Position numbers and translations under genes: made by a program. 64,000 nt of DNA from HRBIN12 sp964447335 (GTDB taxonomy: Bacteria > Actinomycetota > UBA4738 > HRBIN12). The stretch's first letter is position 1; each line of letters begins with the position of its first letter. Under the pieces are notes generated by a model. That model was not told where the DNA came from. It ran no database searches and saw nothing but the letters and a program-made list of their open reading frames with translations. Where the stretch lies: contig CAYUSA010000010.1 of NCBI GenBank assembly GCA_964447335.1, positions 1 through 64,000 of the forward strand. Reading direction: 5' to 3'. Shown piece by piece: positions 42,216 to 50,028 of this stretch.

Positions 42216-43537
42216 GCGAGCACCTCCTTCAACGCACGGGCCAGGCCCTCGATCTCCTCGCGGGTGCGGCGCTCCGTGACGGCGACGAGGAGCGCGTGGC
42301 CCTCGGCGTCGGGCAGTGGCACCCCGGGGAGGAACCCGCGCTCGACCAGCGCGTCGCGGACCTCGGCCGCCGGGCGTGGCAGCCGGAGCGCGAACTCCTT
42401 GAAGAACGGCGCACCCGGGAACAGGAGCTCGACGCCGGGGACATCGGTGAGGCGCTCGGCGGCGTAGGCGGCCTTCGCGGCACATCGCTCGCCGAGCTCC
42501 ACGAGCCCCTGCGGGCCGAGCCAGCCGAGGTACACCGTGGCCGCGACGGCCATCAGCGTCTGGTTCGTGCAGATGTTCGAGGTGGCCTTCTCGCGGCGGA
42601 TGTGCTGCTCGCGCGCCTGCAGCGTGAGCACGTAGCCGGTGGCGCCGTCGACGTCCACGGTCTCCCCGACGATGCGCCCGGGGAGCCGGCGCACGGAGTC
42701 CAGGCGCGTCGCGATGACCCCGAGGTAGGGGCCCCCGAAGTTCAGGTGGTTGCCGAGCGCCTGGCCCTCGGCGACGGCGATGTCGGCTCCGAGCTCCCCC
42801 GGCGGCGCGAGCACGCCGAGCGACAGCGGGTCGAACATCTGGATCGCCGCGGCCCCCCCGTCGTGCGCGGCGCCGAACAGGTCGCGGACGGGCTCGAGGA
42901 TGCCGTACGCGTTGGGGTGCTGGACGATGACGCAAGCCACATCCTGACCGACCTGCGGTTCCCCGCCTCGGCCGTCCTGCAGGTCGAACAGCTCGGGCTC
43001 GTACCCCGCTCCCCTGCCGTAGGTCCGCAGCGTCTCGACGTGCCGCGCATCCACCCCCGCCGAGACCAGGACCCGGTCGCGCCCGGGTGTCGCCCTGGCG
43101 AGGTTGGCAGCCTCGGCGAGCGCCGTCGAGCCGTCGTAGAGCGAGGCGTTGGAGACCTCGAGCGCCGTCAGCTCGCAGATCATCGACTGGTACTCGAACA
43201 GCGCCTGGAGCACGCCTTGGGAGAGCTCGGGCTGGTACGGGGTGTACGAGGTGTAGAACTCCGAGCGCCCGGCGAGCGCCCACGCGACCGCCGGCACGTA
43301 GTGGTCGTACGCGCCGCCACCGGCGAAGCACACGAGGTCCTCGGCGCTTCGGTTGCGCGCGGCGAGCGAGCTCAGGTCGCCGAGGATCTCCTGCTCGGTG
43401 ACGCCCTCGGGAAGGTCCAGCGGACGGTCCAGCCGGACCGAGGCCGGGATCTGGGAGAACAGGTCATCGAGCGAGCCGAGGCCGATCGCCTCGAGCATCG
43501 CGCGCACGTCGTCGTCCGTGTGAGGGGCGTACCGCAT
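42212..43537 (-). CDS. gcvPA: glycine decarboxylase subunit 1
   Basis: 441 residues: the N-terminal half of split P-protein with YTPYQPELSQGVLQALFEYQ and SNASLYDGSTA, characteristic of the subunit without the PLP lysine. It forms a heterotetramer with GcvPB. A TACACT box (minus strand 43555-43550) lies 12 bases before the ATG. The remaining T-protein is not adjacent; GcvH is at 48848, and the GcvT-fold proteins at 5.4 and 6.7 kb look DmdA-like rather than T-protein. Confidence 0.95.
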   Translation of the reverse strand: MRYAPHTDDDVRAMLEAIGLGSLDDLFSQIPASVRLDRPLDLPEGVTEQEILGDLSSLAARNRSAEDLVCFAGGGAYDHYVPAVAWALAGRSEFYTSYTPYQPELSQGVLQALFEYQSMICELTALEVSNASLYDGSTALAEAANLARATPGRDRVLVSAGVDARHVETLRTYGRGAGYEPELFDLQDGRGGEPQVGQDVACVIVQHPNAYGILEPVRDLFGAAHDGGAAAIQMFDPLSLGVLAPPGELGADIAVAEGQALGNHLNFGGPYLGVIATRLDSVRRLPGRIVGETVDVDGATGYVLTLQAREQHIRREKATSNICTNQTLMAVAATVYLGWLGPQGLVELGERCAAKAAYAAERLTDVPGVELLFPGAPFFKEFALRLPRPAAEVRDALVERGFLPGVPLPDAEGHALLVAVTERRTREEIEGLARALKEVLA

Positions 43538-43603
43538 GCCTGCCCTTCGAGTGTAGCCCAGGCTCGGCGGAGGTCCCCGGCCGGATCCACCCGGCGGGTG
43601 GGC

Positions 43604-43975
43604 TCAGCCCGAGACGTCCTCGAGCCCGTACTTCTCGACCAACGAGAGGTAGTCGCGCTGGTAGAAGATCTTGCAGTTGACCCCCGGGTAGAGCTCGCGC
43701 AGGCGGCGGACCTTGCGGTTCTTCTTCGTCACGAGCTTCTGATTCAGCGTCGTGATCTCGATGAACAGGTCGTACTGGGGCAGGTAGAAGTCGGGCGTGA
43801 ACCGCTGGACGGCGTTGCCCTGCTTGTCGACCTCGAGATCGAAGGACCGAGGCTCGTACTCCCAGTCGATCTGGTAGAAGTCCAGGAGTTGCGCGAACTG
43901 GCGCTCGCTGGCATGGGCGAAACGAACGGTGTCGCTCTGCAGGGCCGGTGTCGCGGCCGTGGCGGCGTCGCTCAC
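43604..43975 (-). CDS. hypothetical protein, PD-(D/E)xK-like fold possible
   Basis: 123 residues. The order Glu24 (ASERQFAQLLDF), Asp62 (FTPDFYLPQYDLF), Glu73 (FIEITT), then a Lys-rich KKNRKVRRLRELYP and ...IFYQRDYLSL resembles VSR/DUF559-type nucleases. The Lys expected two residues after Glu73 is Thr75, so catalysis is uncertain. GTG 43975 overlaps the MerR gene stop, suggesting the two work together. No function can be assigned. Confidence 0.7.
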   Translation of the reverse strand: MSDAATAATPALQSDTVRFAHASERQFAQLLDFYQIDWEYEPRSFDLEVDKQGNAVQRFTPDFYLPQYDLFIEITTLNQKLVTKKNRKVRRLRELYPGVNCKIFYQRDYLSLVEKYGLEDVSG

Positions 43976-44424
43976 GCGCCTCCGGCCGACGCGACCCGGC
44001 GGCGACCCCGCTTCCCGGTCTGCTTCGCCAGACTCCCCTCGAGATCGGTCCATACCTTGTCGACGGCGATCGCGAACACGCCCTGTCCCTTCGCCAGGAG
44101 GTCGACGACCTCCCCCGGCGAGGCCACGGCGTAGATCCGCGAACCATCCGAGATCAGGGTGGTGCCGAGAGCCGGCTCCTTCAGGTCGCGGAGCGTGCCC
44201 CAGGCCTTGCGGATCTGCGGGAGGCCCACGCCCGTGTCGAGCATGCGCTTGATGAGCTTGAGCAGCGCGAGATCCTGGAACGAGTACAGCCGTTGTGTCC
44301 CCGAGCCGTGCGCATCGCGCACCGAGGGGCGCACCAGGCCCGTCCGGGCCCAGTAGTCGAGCTGACGGTAGGTGATCCCGACGATGCGAACGACGTCGGG
44401 GACGCGATATCCCTGCTCGGCCAT
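43972..44424 (-). CDS. MerR family regulator (Rv1830-type)
   Basis: 150 residues. An N-terminal winged helix-turn-helix (about 5-75; YRVPDVVRIVGITYRQLDYWARTGLV and RLYSFQDLALLKLIKRML) is followed by a short C-terminal domain. In mycobacteria a MerR homologue (Rv1830) lies next to a DUF151 nuclease and glycine decarboxylase, as here. ATG 44424 is preceded by GGAG. A 10-bp palindrome just upstream could be its own operator. It is probably cotranscribed with the following small gene. Confidence 0.85.
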   Translation of the reverse strand: MAEQGYRVPDVVRIVGITYRQLDYWARTGLVRPSVRDAHGSGTQRLYSFQDLALLKLIKRMLDTGVGLPQIRKAWGTLRDLKEPALGTTLISDGSRIYAVASPGEVVDLLAKGQGVFAIAVDKVWTDLEGSLAKQTGKRGRRRVASAGGA

Positions 44425-44432
44425 GACAACTC

Positions 44433-44442
44433 CGTAATTACG
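44433..44442. promoter_or_regulatory. perfect 10-bp palindrome before the MerR gene
   Basis: CGTAATTACG is a perfect palindrome 8 bases upstream of the MerR ATG in an otherwise GC-rich sequence. MerR-family dimers bind inverted repeats, so autoregulation is a reasonable guess. It also lies within the region divergent to the CAP gene. Confidence 0.4.
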
Positions 44443-44573
44443 CGGGCGTAGGAAGGGTAGGACCACGGCCCAGCGCTGTCAATCACCCCGGCGGAGGGTC
44501 CGCAGACGCCCGGACGGGCCGTCCGCGAACCCGGTAGGATGGCCCGTCCCGGTCGCCCGAAGGGGGGATGTTC

Positions 44574-45050
44574 GTGGCTCGGAACGTCAAGGTGCGCCGC
44601 GCGGCGCTCGTGGGGTCGCTCGTCGTCTCGCTCACGCTCGGACTCGGCGTGGCGCCGTCCGCCGAGGCCGGCCCGCTGCGGACGAAGCTCCTGAACGTCA
44701 TCAACCGCGTCCGCGCGAACCACGACCTTGCCGCCATCAAGCTCAACGTGCGGCTCTCGGACGACGCGAAGAGCCATACCCGCAAGATGATCCGCCGAGG
44801 CATCCTGTTCGATCCCCGCAACCTCTACGAGCTGCTCGAGCCCTACCGCTGGGACGACCTGGGCGCCGACGTGGTGGGATGCCACGACTCGTTCAACAAG
44901 ATGGTGCGCCAGTGGATGGGCGAGGGATTCCATCGCTCGATCCTCCTCGCCCCGGAGCTGCGCAGGGCCGGGATCGGCGCGATCTTCGTGGACGGCAAGT
45001 CCGCATGCGGCCGCGACCAGATCTGGGCGACGGCCATCATGTACGGGTAG
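44574..45050 (+). CDS. secreted CAP-domain protein
   Basis: 158 residues with a signal peptide (AALVGSLVVSLTLGLGVAPSAEA) and a CAP domain with NVINRVRANHDL, SHTRKMIRRG and QWMGEGFHRSILLAPELRRAGIG, ending AIMYG like the CAP gene at 40001 (IIFYG). Two cysteines (ADVVGCHD and KSACGRDQ) could form a disulfide. I chose GTG 44574 because an AAGGGGGG run lies 6 bases before it; ATG 44568 would put that run against the start. TAGGAT is a possible promoter at about 44536. No riboswitch is evident. Confidence 0.82.
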   Translation: MARNVKVRRAALVGSLVVSLTLGLGVAPSAEAGPLRTKLLNVINRVRANHDLAAIKLNVRLSDDAKSHTRKMIRRGILFDPRNLYELLEPYRWDDLGADVVGCHDSFNKMVRQWMGEGFHRSILLAPELRRAGIGAIFVDGKSACGRDQIWATAIMYG

Positions 45051-45061
45051 CCGGGCGCTCC

Positions 45062-45074
45062 CCCGCGACGCGGG
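45062..45074. terminator. short hairpin between convergent genes
   Basis: CCCGC (45062-45066) and GCGGG (45070-45074) flank a 3-base loop in the 31-bp gap between the CAP gene and the DUF151 gene. No U-run is present. It may act as a weak bidirectional terminator. Confidence 0.3.
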
Positions 45075-45081
45075 TGCGGAC

Positions 45082-45558
45082 CTACTGGAAGTCCTCGGGC
45101 GCCACGTTCTCGAGGAACTCCCGGAACTTCTCGACCTCGTCGTCCTCGTCGCCGCTCGGGATGAGGATCGAGGCCTCGGACAGGACGTCCTCGCTCGCGA
45201 AGATCTTGCACCCGAGACGCACGGCGAGCGCGATCGCGTCGCTCGGTCGCGAGGAGATTTCCCACGCGTCGCCGTTGCGCTGCATGTTGATCACCGCGAA
45301 GAACGTGCCCTCGCGCAGCTCCGTGATGACGATGCTGTTCACCTGGATCGCCATCTCGTCCAGGATGTTCTTCATGAGGTCGTGGGTCATCGGTCGCGGG
45401 GTCACGACCCCCTGCAGCGCGAGTGCGATAGCGGCCGCCTCGGGCTGACCGATCCAGATGGGCAGGAACCGCTCCCCCTCCTGCTCGCGGAGCAGCACGA
45501 TGGGCTGGTTCGAGGGGAGCTCGACGCGCACCCCCGCGAGGTTCATCTCGACCATCAT
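45082..45558 (-). CDS. DUF151 bifunctional nuclease family protein
   Basis: 158 residues matching DUF151 (Rv1829 type): GVRVELPSNQPIVLLRE, FLPIWIGQPEAAAIALALQG, the SSRPSDAIALAVRLGCKIF segment and the acidic VEKFREFLENVAPEDF tail. Some relatives have DNase/RNase activity, but the physiological role is unclear. Several ATGs sit near the start; 45558 is chosen because the TAGGCT box (45573-45568 on the minus strand) is 9 bases before it. It belongs to the gcvH-garA-ftsR block. Confidence 0.85.
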   Translation of the reverse strand: MMVEMNLAGVRVELPSNQPIVLLREQEGERFLPIWIGQPEAAAIALALQGVVTPRPMTHDLMKNILDEMAIQVNSIVITELREGTFFAVINMQRNGDAWEISSRPSDAIALAVRLGCKIFASEDVLSEASILIPSGDEDDEVEKFREFLENVAPEDFQ

Positions 45559-45597
45559 GCGCATCCGAGCCTAGACCGGGCCTCCCGCTCCGGCAAC

Positions 45598-46185
45598 CTA
45601 GGCGCTGGAGCCCGGCTGCGGGAGGTACGGGAGGAGCAGGTCGAGATCCTCCCCCAGCGCATGGATGTCCTGCACCGCAAGGATGTCCGGGATGTTCCGG
45701 TAGCGCTCCTGGAAGTCGAGGCCGTAGCCGACGACGAACATGTCGGGGCACTCGAACCCGCGGTACCTGATCGTGATCGGGGCGATCCGGCGGGCCGATT
45801 TGTCCAGCAGCGCGCAGACCTCGATCGAGGTGGGCTCGCGGGACTGGAGGACCGACAGCAGGTACGAGAGCGTGAGGCCGGTGTCCACGATGTCCTCGAC
45901 GACGATCACGTCGCGGCCGCCGACGTCCTGCTCGAGGTCCTTCACGATGCGCACGCGGCCCATCGACTCGGTCGCGCCCCCGTAGCGGGACAGGGACATG
46001 TAGTCGATCGCGAGCGGGAGACCGATCTCCCGGATGAGGTCCGCGAGGAACACCGACCCGCCCTTCAACACCGAGACCAGGATGGGCCCGCGTCCCTCAT
46101 AGTCCCCGGTGATGGTGCGGCCGAGCTCCTCGATCCGGCGGCGGATGTCCTCGCGCCCGAACAGGACGCTGGCAACCTCCGGCAT
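45598..46185 (-). CDS. hpt: hypoxanthine phosphoribosyltransferase
   Basis: 195 residues. The PRPP-binding loop VIVVEDIVDTGLTL and LVSVLKGGSVFLADLIREI identify the purine phosphoribosyltransferase family. DFQERYRNIPDILAV near the end is typical of Hpt. It salvages hypoxanthine and guanine. ATG 46185 is chosen over upstream starts because the TACGAT box (minus strand) is 7 bases before it. Confidence 0.93.
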   Translation of the reverse strand: MPEVASVLFGREDIRRRIEELGRTITGDYEGRGPILVSVLKGGSVFLADLIREIGLPLAIDYMSLSRYGGATESMGRVRIVKDLEQDVGGRDVIVVEDIVDTGLTLSYLLSVLQSREPTSIEVCALLDKSARRIAPITIRYRGFECPDMFVVGYGLDFQERYRNIPDILAVQDIHALGEDLDLLLPYLPQPGSSA

Positions 46186-46208
46186 CGGCGCGATCGTAGC
46201 AGAGCGGA

Positions 46209-47501
46209 TCAGCCGAAGAGGGCGTCGAGCACGGCCCCGACCCCGTCCAGGACCGCCGAGCCCGCCCGGCGCCACCACGGTCCACGCTCCTGCGGCGCGG
46301 GGGGCGGGGGCACCTGCAGGACCCGCAGCGGCACGCTCCCGATCCGAAGGTCGGGCACCGAGACCACCACCGTGCCCACGGTCTCGCCCGGGAGCGGCGG
46401 GAACGCTGCCCCCGGGTCGAGCACGATCCGCCGGGTGACCTGGGCGTTCACGGGGATGAGACCGAGGAGCGAGCCGCCGGAGGCCACGGGGATCCGGCGC
46501 CCGTCGATCTCGACCTCGCCGAGCGACTCGCCCTCGGCGATGACCTCTCGGCGCTCGAAGGCTCGGAAGCCGTGGTCGAGCAACGCGGCGGCGTCGGAGA
46601 ACGCCTCTCCCGGGGCGCCGAGCACGACGGCGATCAGGCGGAGCCCGTCGCGCTCGGCCGTCGCGACGACGCAGTAGCCCGCCCGGCTCGTGAACCCGGT
46701 CTTCACGCCGACCGCCCCCGGGTAGAGCCAGAGCAAGGCGTTGCGGTTCTGCACGATGCGGGGCGGGTCGCCCTCGGGCGCCGGGATCTCGCGGACGTGC
46801 GTCGCCACGAGACTCGCGAAGCCCGGCCGCCGATACGCGGCACGGGTGATGGCCACGAGATCGCGCGCGGTCGAGTACCCGCGGTCGTCGAGCCCGTTGG
46901 GCGAGGTGAACCAGCTGTCGGTCAGGCCGAGCTTCGCCGCTCGGGCGTTCATGCCGGCGACGAACGCCTCGACGTCCCCGGACACATGCTCGGCGAGCGC
47001 GACGGCCGCGTCGTTGGCCGACTGCAGCATCAGCGCGGCGAGGAGGTCGTCGACGCGGATCCGCTCCCCCGCCCGCAGCCCGAGCTCCGAGATCCCCGCC
47101 GTTCGCCCGTCACCGGCTGCGCCGGTGCTCACGGTCACGATGTCCTGGGGGTCGGTGCGCTCGAACACGAGGAGCGCGGTCATGATCTTCGTGAGGCTCG
47201 CGATCGGACGGCGCTCGTCGGGATCCTGCTCGAACAAGACCTGCCCCGAGTCCAGGTCGGCGAGCACCGCGGCCTGCGCGGTGATCTCCGGCGGGTGCCG
47301 CGAGGGCTCCGGCGTGTGGAGCACGCTCGGGAACGGCGACAGCGAGGTCTGGCCGTTCGGCAGCAGGACCGGTGTGGGAGGTGGCGTCGAGGTCGCCGTC
47401 TGGGCGCCCGCGAGCACCGGCAGGGCCACGAACAGCACGACCGGCGCGAGGAAGGCGGCGACCGGCGCGAGGATGCGGCGCGCGTACGGACGGAACGGCA
47501 C
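46209..47501 (-). CDS. D-alanyl-D-alanine carboxypeptidase
   Basis: 430 residues with an N-terminal signal anchor (about 10-33), a serine-DD-peptidase domain containing SxxK (SLTK, Ser102 and Lys105), SAN (Ser161) and KTG (Lys267) motifs, and a C-terminal PBP5-like domain ending in an amphipathic helix (WRRAGSAVLDGVGAVLDAL). It trims the fifth residue from peptidoglycan stem peptides. The Pro/Thr-rich linker after the anchor is a surface-spacer feature. It is followed closely by the ftsR-like gene upstream in the same strand. Confidence 0.93.
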   Translation of the reverse strand: MPFRPYARRILAPVAAFLAPVVLFVALPVLAGAQTATSTPPPTPVLLPNGQTSLSPFPSVLHTPEPSRHPPEITAQAAVLADLDSGQVLFEQDPDERRPIASLTKIMTALLVFERTDPQDIVTVSTGAAGDGRTAGISELGLRAGERIRVDDLLAALMLQSANDAAVALAEHVSGDVEAFVAGMNARAAKLGLTDSWFTSPNGLDDRGYSTARDLVAITRAAYRRPGFASLVATHVREIPAPEGDPPRIVQNRNALLWLYPGAVGVKTGFTSRAGYCVVATAERDGLRLIAVVLGAPGEAFSDAAALLDHGFRAFERREVIAEGESLGEVEIDGRRIPVASGGSLLGLIPVNAQVTRRIVLDPGAAFPPLPGETVGTVVVSVPDLRIGSVPLRVLQVPPPPAPQERGPWWRRAGSAVLDGVGAVLDALFG

Positions 47502-47513
47502 GCGCGGACGGTA

Positions 47514-48221
47514 TCAGGAGCCGGACAGGTACTGCCGCAGGTTCGTCCGAAGCAGCGCCGTCTTCAGCTTGCGCGAGGCCTTCGCGAGCTCGGCGAGGGA
47601 GGTCGACGCCAGGCGCCGCGCATCGGGATTCCGCTGGCGCAGCTGCGGCATGACGATCGACTCGAAGAAGGTCGCCTCGCGCTCGGAGAAGTGCTTGTAC
47701 ATCGTGAGGTGCCGCGGCTCGACGCCGTAGCGGAAGAAGTCCTTCACGATCGACAGCACGATGTAGTCGTCGCCGTCGTAGTAGCGCGCCGACTCGGGTC
47801 CGTGCGAGCACACGAGGCCGAAGGACTCGAGCTCCTTGATGCGGTCGCGGTCGATGCCGGTCGCCGCCGACATCTCCTCGATCGACATCTGCAGGCCCGT
47901 CGGCGGCTCCGCCAGCTCCTCGGCCGGCTCGGGGACCACCTCGGCCCCGGCGCCGTCGCCGTCGGCGTCGGCCGACTCCTGGTGCAGCAGACGCTCCTTG
48001 ATGACCTTGAGCGGGAGGTACTCGTCCCGCTGCATCTTGAGGATCGACCGCAGGCGCTCGAGATCCTTCTCGTAGAACTTGCGGTACCCCGAGGGCGTGC
48101 GCTCGGGCTCGATCAGCCCCTCGGACTCGAGGAACCGGATCTTCGAGATCGTGATGTCGGGGAACTCGGTCTTGACCGTGACCAGGACCTCTCCGATGGA
48201 CTGGTAGTTGCGCGTCGGCAT
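47514..48221 (-). CDS. ftsR: MerR family regulator, FtsR/Rv1828-like
   Basis: 235 residues: an N-terminal winged helix-turn-helix (IGEVLVTVKTEFPDITISKIRFLESEGLIEPERTPSGYRKF) with high resemblance to mycobacterial Rv1828, and a second helical domain (about 110-190). In Corynebacterium the homologue FtsR regulates ftsZ and cell division. ATG 48221 is used rather than GTG 48230, which overlaps the FHA gene stop. Regulation by the neighbouring FHA protein is not shown by sequence. Confidence 0.87.
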   Translation of the reverse strand: MPTRNYQSIGEVLVTVKTEFPDITISKIRFLESEGLIEPERTPSGYRKFYEKDLERLRSILKMQRDEYLPLKVIKERLLHQESADADGDGAGAEVVPEPAEELAEPPTGLQMSIEEMSAATGIDRDRIKELESFGLVCSHGPESARYYDGDDYIVLSIVKDFFRYGVEPRHLTMYKHFSEREATFFESIVMPQLRQRNPDARRLASTSLAELAKASRKLKTALLRTNLRQYLSGS

Positions 48222-48226
48222 GCCTC

Positions 48227-48685
48227 TCACTCTCCTGCGGCGAAGAACACGAGCTTGAACTTCCCGATCTGGACCTCATCCCTGGAGGCGAGCTTCGTGA
48301 CGTCCACGCGCTCCCGGTTCACGTACGTGCCGTTCATGCTGCCGAGGTCGTGCACGAACCACTCCGCCCCCGTGTGGCGAACCTCGGCGTGCTTGCGGGA
48401 GACCGTCACGTCGTCGAGGAAGACGTCGCTTTCGGGGTTGCGGCCCGCGCTCGTGACCTCGGCCTCGAGGAGGAACGTCGACCCGGCGTTCGGACCGTGC
48501 TTGACCAGAAGCAGAGCCTGGCCGGGCTCGAGCTCGTCCTCGGGGAACGGGAACTCGTCCGGACCTTCACCCTCGACCTCCACCGGGCTGAGCCCGAGGG
48601 TGGCCTCCTCGTGCAGCGCAGCGCCACAGTTCGAGCAGAACCGTGCCTCGTCCTTGTTCGGATGTCCACAGCGGGTGCAGTACAA
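48227..48685 (-). CDS. FHA-domain protein, GarA-like, with zinc ribbon
   Basis: 152 residues: an N-terminal zinc ribbon (CTRCG, CSNCG, about 3-21), a short acidic linker, and an FHA domain (about 55-150; SAGRNPESDVFLDDVTVSRKHAEV with the Ser-Arg phosphopeptide site and GSMNGTYVN). Position next to gcvH and an ftsR-like gene parallels mycobacterial garA. Unlike GarA, there is no ETTS phosphorylation motif; the only Thr in the tail is at EEATLG. It probably binds phosphothreonine proteins, but control of 2-oxoglutarate metabolism is not certain. Confidence 0.85.
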   Translation of the reverse strand: MYCTRCGHPNKDEARFCSNCGAALHEEATLGLSPVEVEGEGPDEFPFPEDELEPGQALLLVKHGPNAGSTFLLEAEVTSAGRNPESDVFLDDVTVSRKHAEVRHTGAEWFVHDLGSMNGTYVNRERVDVTKLASRDEVQIGKFKLVFFAAGE

Positions 48686-48847
48686 GCTCGCTCGCTCCTG
48701 TCCCCACGTCTGCGGCTGAGGGTTGAAGTTGAGGGTCGGGCCGAACCCTCGATGACCGCTCGACGTTACCGCAGCTCACACGCAGGGTCAACCGTCCCTC
48801 AGGGTGGTGCTCGGGCAGGGCGCTCGAGTCGAGGGTGCGGAGGGGGA

Positions 48848-49237
48848 CTAGGAAGACTGCTCGATGAACGTCCGGTACGCGGAAGCGTCGAGCAGAGCCT
48901 CGAGCGAGACCGGCTCGCTCATCTCGATCAGGACGAGCCAGCCGTCCCCGTAGGGAGCGTCATTCACGAGCTCGGGGCGCTCGTCGAGCATGGCGTTGCG
49001 CTCGATCACGGTGCCGTCGACCGGCGCGTACACATCGGAGACGGACTTCGTGGACTCCACCTCACTGAACGCCTGGCCGGACGTCACGAGGGCACCGACG
49101 TCGGGAACATCCACGTAGACGACGTCGCCGAGGGCCTCCTGCGCGAAATCGGTGATGCCGATCCGCACCCGACCCCTCCCCTCGTCACGAACCCACTCGT
49201 GCTCCTTCGTGTAGCGAAGATCCTCAGGGAACTCCAT
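48848..49237 (-). CDS. gcvH: glycine cleavage system H protein
   Basis: 129 residues with the lipoyl-lysine in SEVESTKSVSDVYAPV and the initial RYTKEHEWV segment. It shuttles the aminomethyl arm between GcvP and the T-protein. I chose ATG 49237 over in-frame upstream starts that would add a basic, non-conserved stretch; GGAGG precedes it. It overlaps the pgsA-like gene end by 14 bases. Confidence 0.95.
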   Translation of the reverse strand: MEFPEDLRYTKEHEWVRDEGRGRVRIGITDFAQEALGDVVYVDVPDVGALVTSGQAFSEVESTKSVSDVYAPVDGTVIERNAMLDERPELVNDAPYGDGWLVLIEMSEPVSLEALLDASAYRTFIEQSS

Positions 49238-49871
49238 GTCGGCCTCCGTGTCGGGATCGCTCACCCTCGAACCTAGCACGCCGCGAGGGCCCATCGGTGG
49301 CGAGCGCGCGGTGCAGATCGCCCAGATAGAGGCCCGCGGCCACGTGGTACTCGGCGATCCCTGCGACGAAGCTGATCCACCCGAGCGCGAGCGCGGCGTC
49401 ATCGAGCGGGTAGCCGAGGTTCCCCCACGAGATCCACGTCACCGCCGACATGAGGCTGAAGGTGGCGACCTTGCCGATCGGCCGCACGTCGAGCCGGACG
49501 CGGCGCCGAGCGAACATCGCGACCCCGACGACGAGCACCACCGCGTCGCGGACCAAGATCAGCAGCGCCGCCCACCACGGGAACGCGCCGATCATCGCGA
49601 GCGCGATCAGCCCGGCGGCGATCGCGAGGCGGTCGGCGGTCGGGTCCAGGATCTTGCCGAGCTCACTCACCTGCCCGAGCCGTCGGGCGGCGAACCCGTC
49701 GAGCCAGTCGGTCCACGCCACGGCCGCGAACAACAGCAGGCCGGAGAAGGTCGTGTCGCGGTCGACCATGAGGAGCACGAACACGGGGATGAGCGCGATG
49801 CGCAGGAACGACAGGAGGTTCGGGACGGTCAGGATCCGCGACGACGAGGCTTCCGCAGGGGCGCCGTTCAT
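49224..49871 (-). CDS. CDP-alcohol phosphatidyltransferase (PgsA-like)
   Basis: 215 residues with four to six membrane helices and the family motif DWLDGFAARRLGQVSELGKILDPTADR. It transfers a phosphatidyl group from CDP-diacylglycerol to an alcohol; glycerol-3-phosphate, inositol phosphate or a cardiolipin reaction are all possible. Start ATG 49871 is preferred because TAGGGT is 8 bases upstream, rather than ATG 49889. Confidence 0.87.
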   Translation of the reverse strand: MNGAPAEASSSRILTVPNLLSFLRIALIPVFVLLMVDRDTTFSGLLLFAAVAWTDWLDGFAARRLGQVSELGKILDPTADRLAIAAGLIALAMIGAFPWWAALLILVRDAVVLVVGVAMFARRRVRLDVRPIGKVATFSLMSAVTWISWGNLGYPLDDAALALGWISFVAGIAEYHVAAGLYLGDLHRALATDGPSRRARFEGERSRHGGRHGVP

Positions 49872-49904
49872 CGCGAGGGACCCTACCATCCGTGTTCCGC
49901 TCGG

Positions 49905-49979
49905 TCGGGCCGGCCGGATTTGAACCGGCGACCTTCTGACCCCCAGTCAGACGCGCTAACCAAGCTGCGCCACGGCCCG
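49905..49979 (-). tRNA. tRNA-Pro (GGG)
   Basis: 75 nt on the minus strand. The acceptor stem CGGGCCG/CGGCCCG pairs perfectly. The D arm has AGCTTGGTTA, the anticodon stem is TCTGA/TCAGA with loop CTGGGGG (anticodon GGG), and the T arm is GCCGG-TTCAAAT-CCGGC. CCA is not encoded: A then CCG follows. All features match a normal proline tRNA. Confidence 0.95.
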
Positions 49980-50028
49980 TGCGAAGCGCATCGTAGCAGC
50001 CGGGGTGGAACCTCCGGCGCCCGCGAGC

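Noticed and set aside
49905..49979. tRNA with encoded CCA or another isoacceptor
   Set aside because: The anticodon loop CTGGGGG gives GGG and the bases after the discriminator are CCG rather than CCA.
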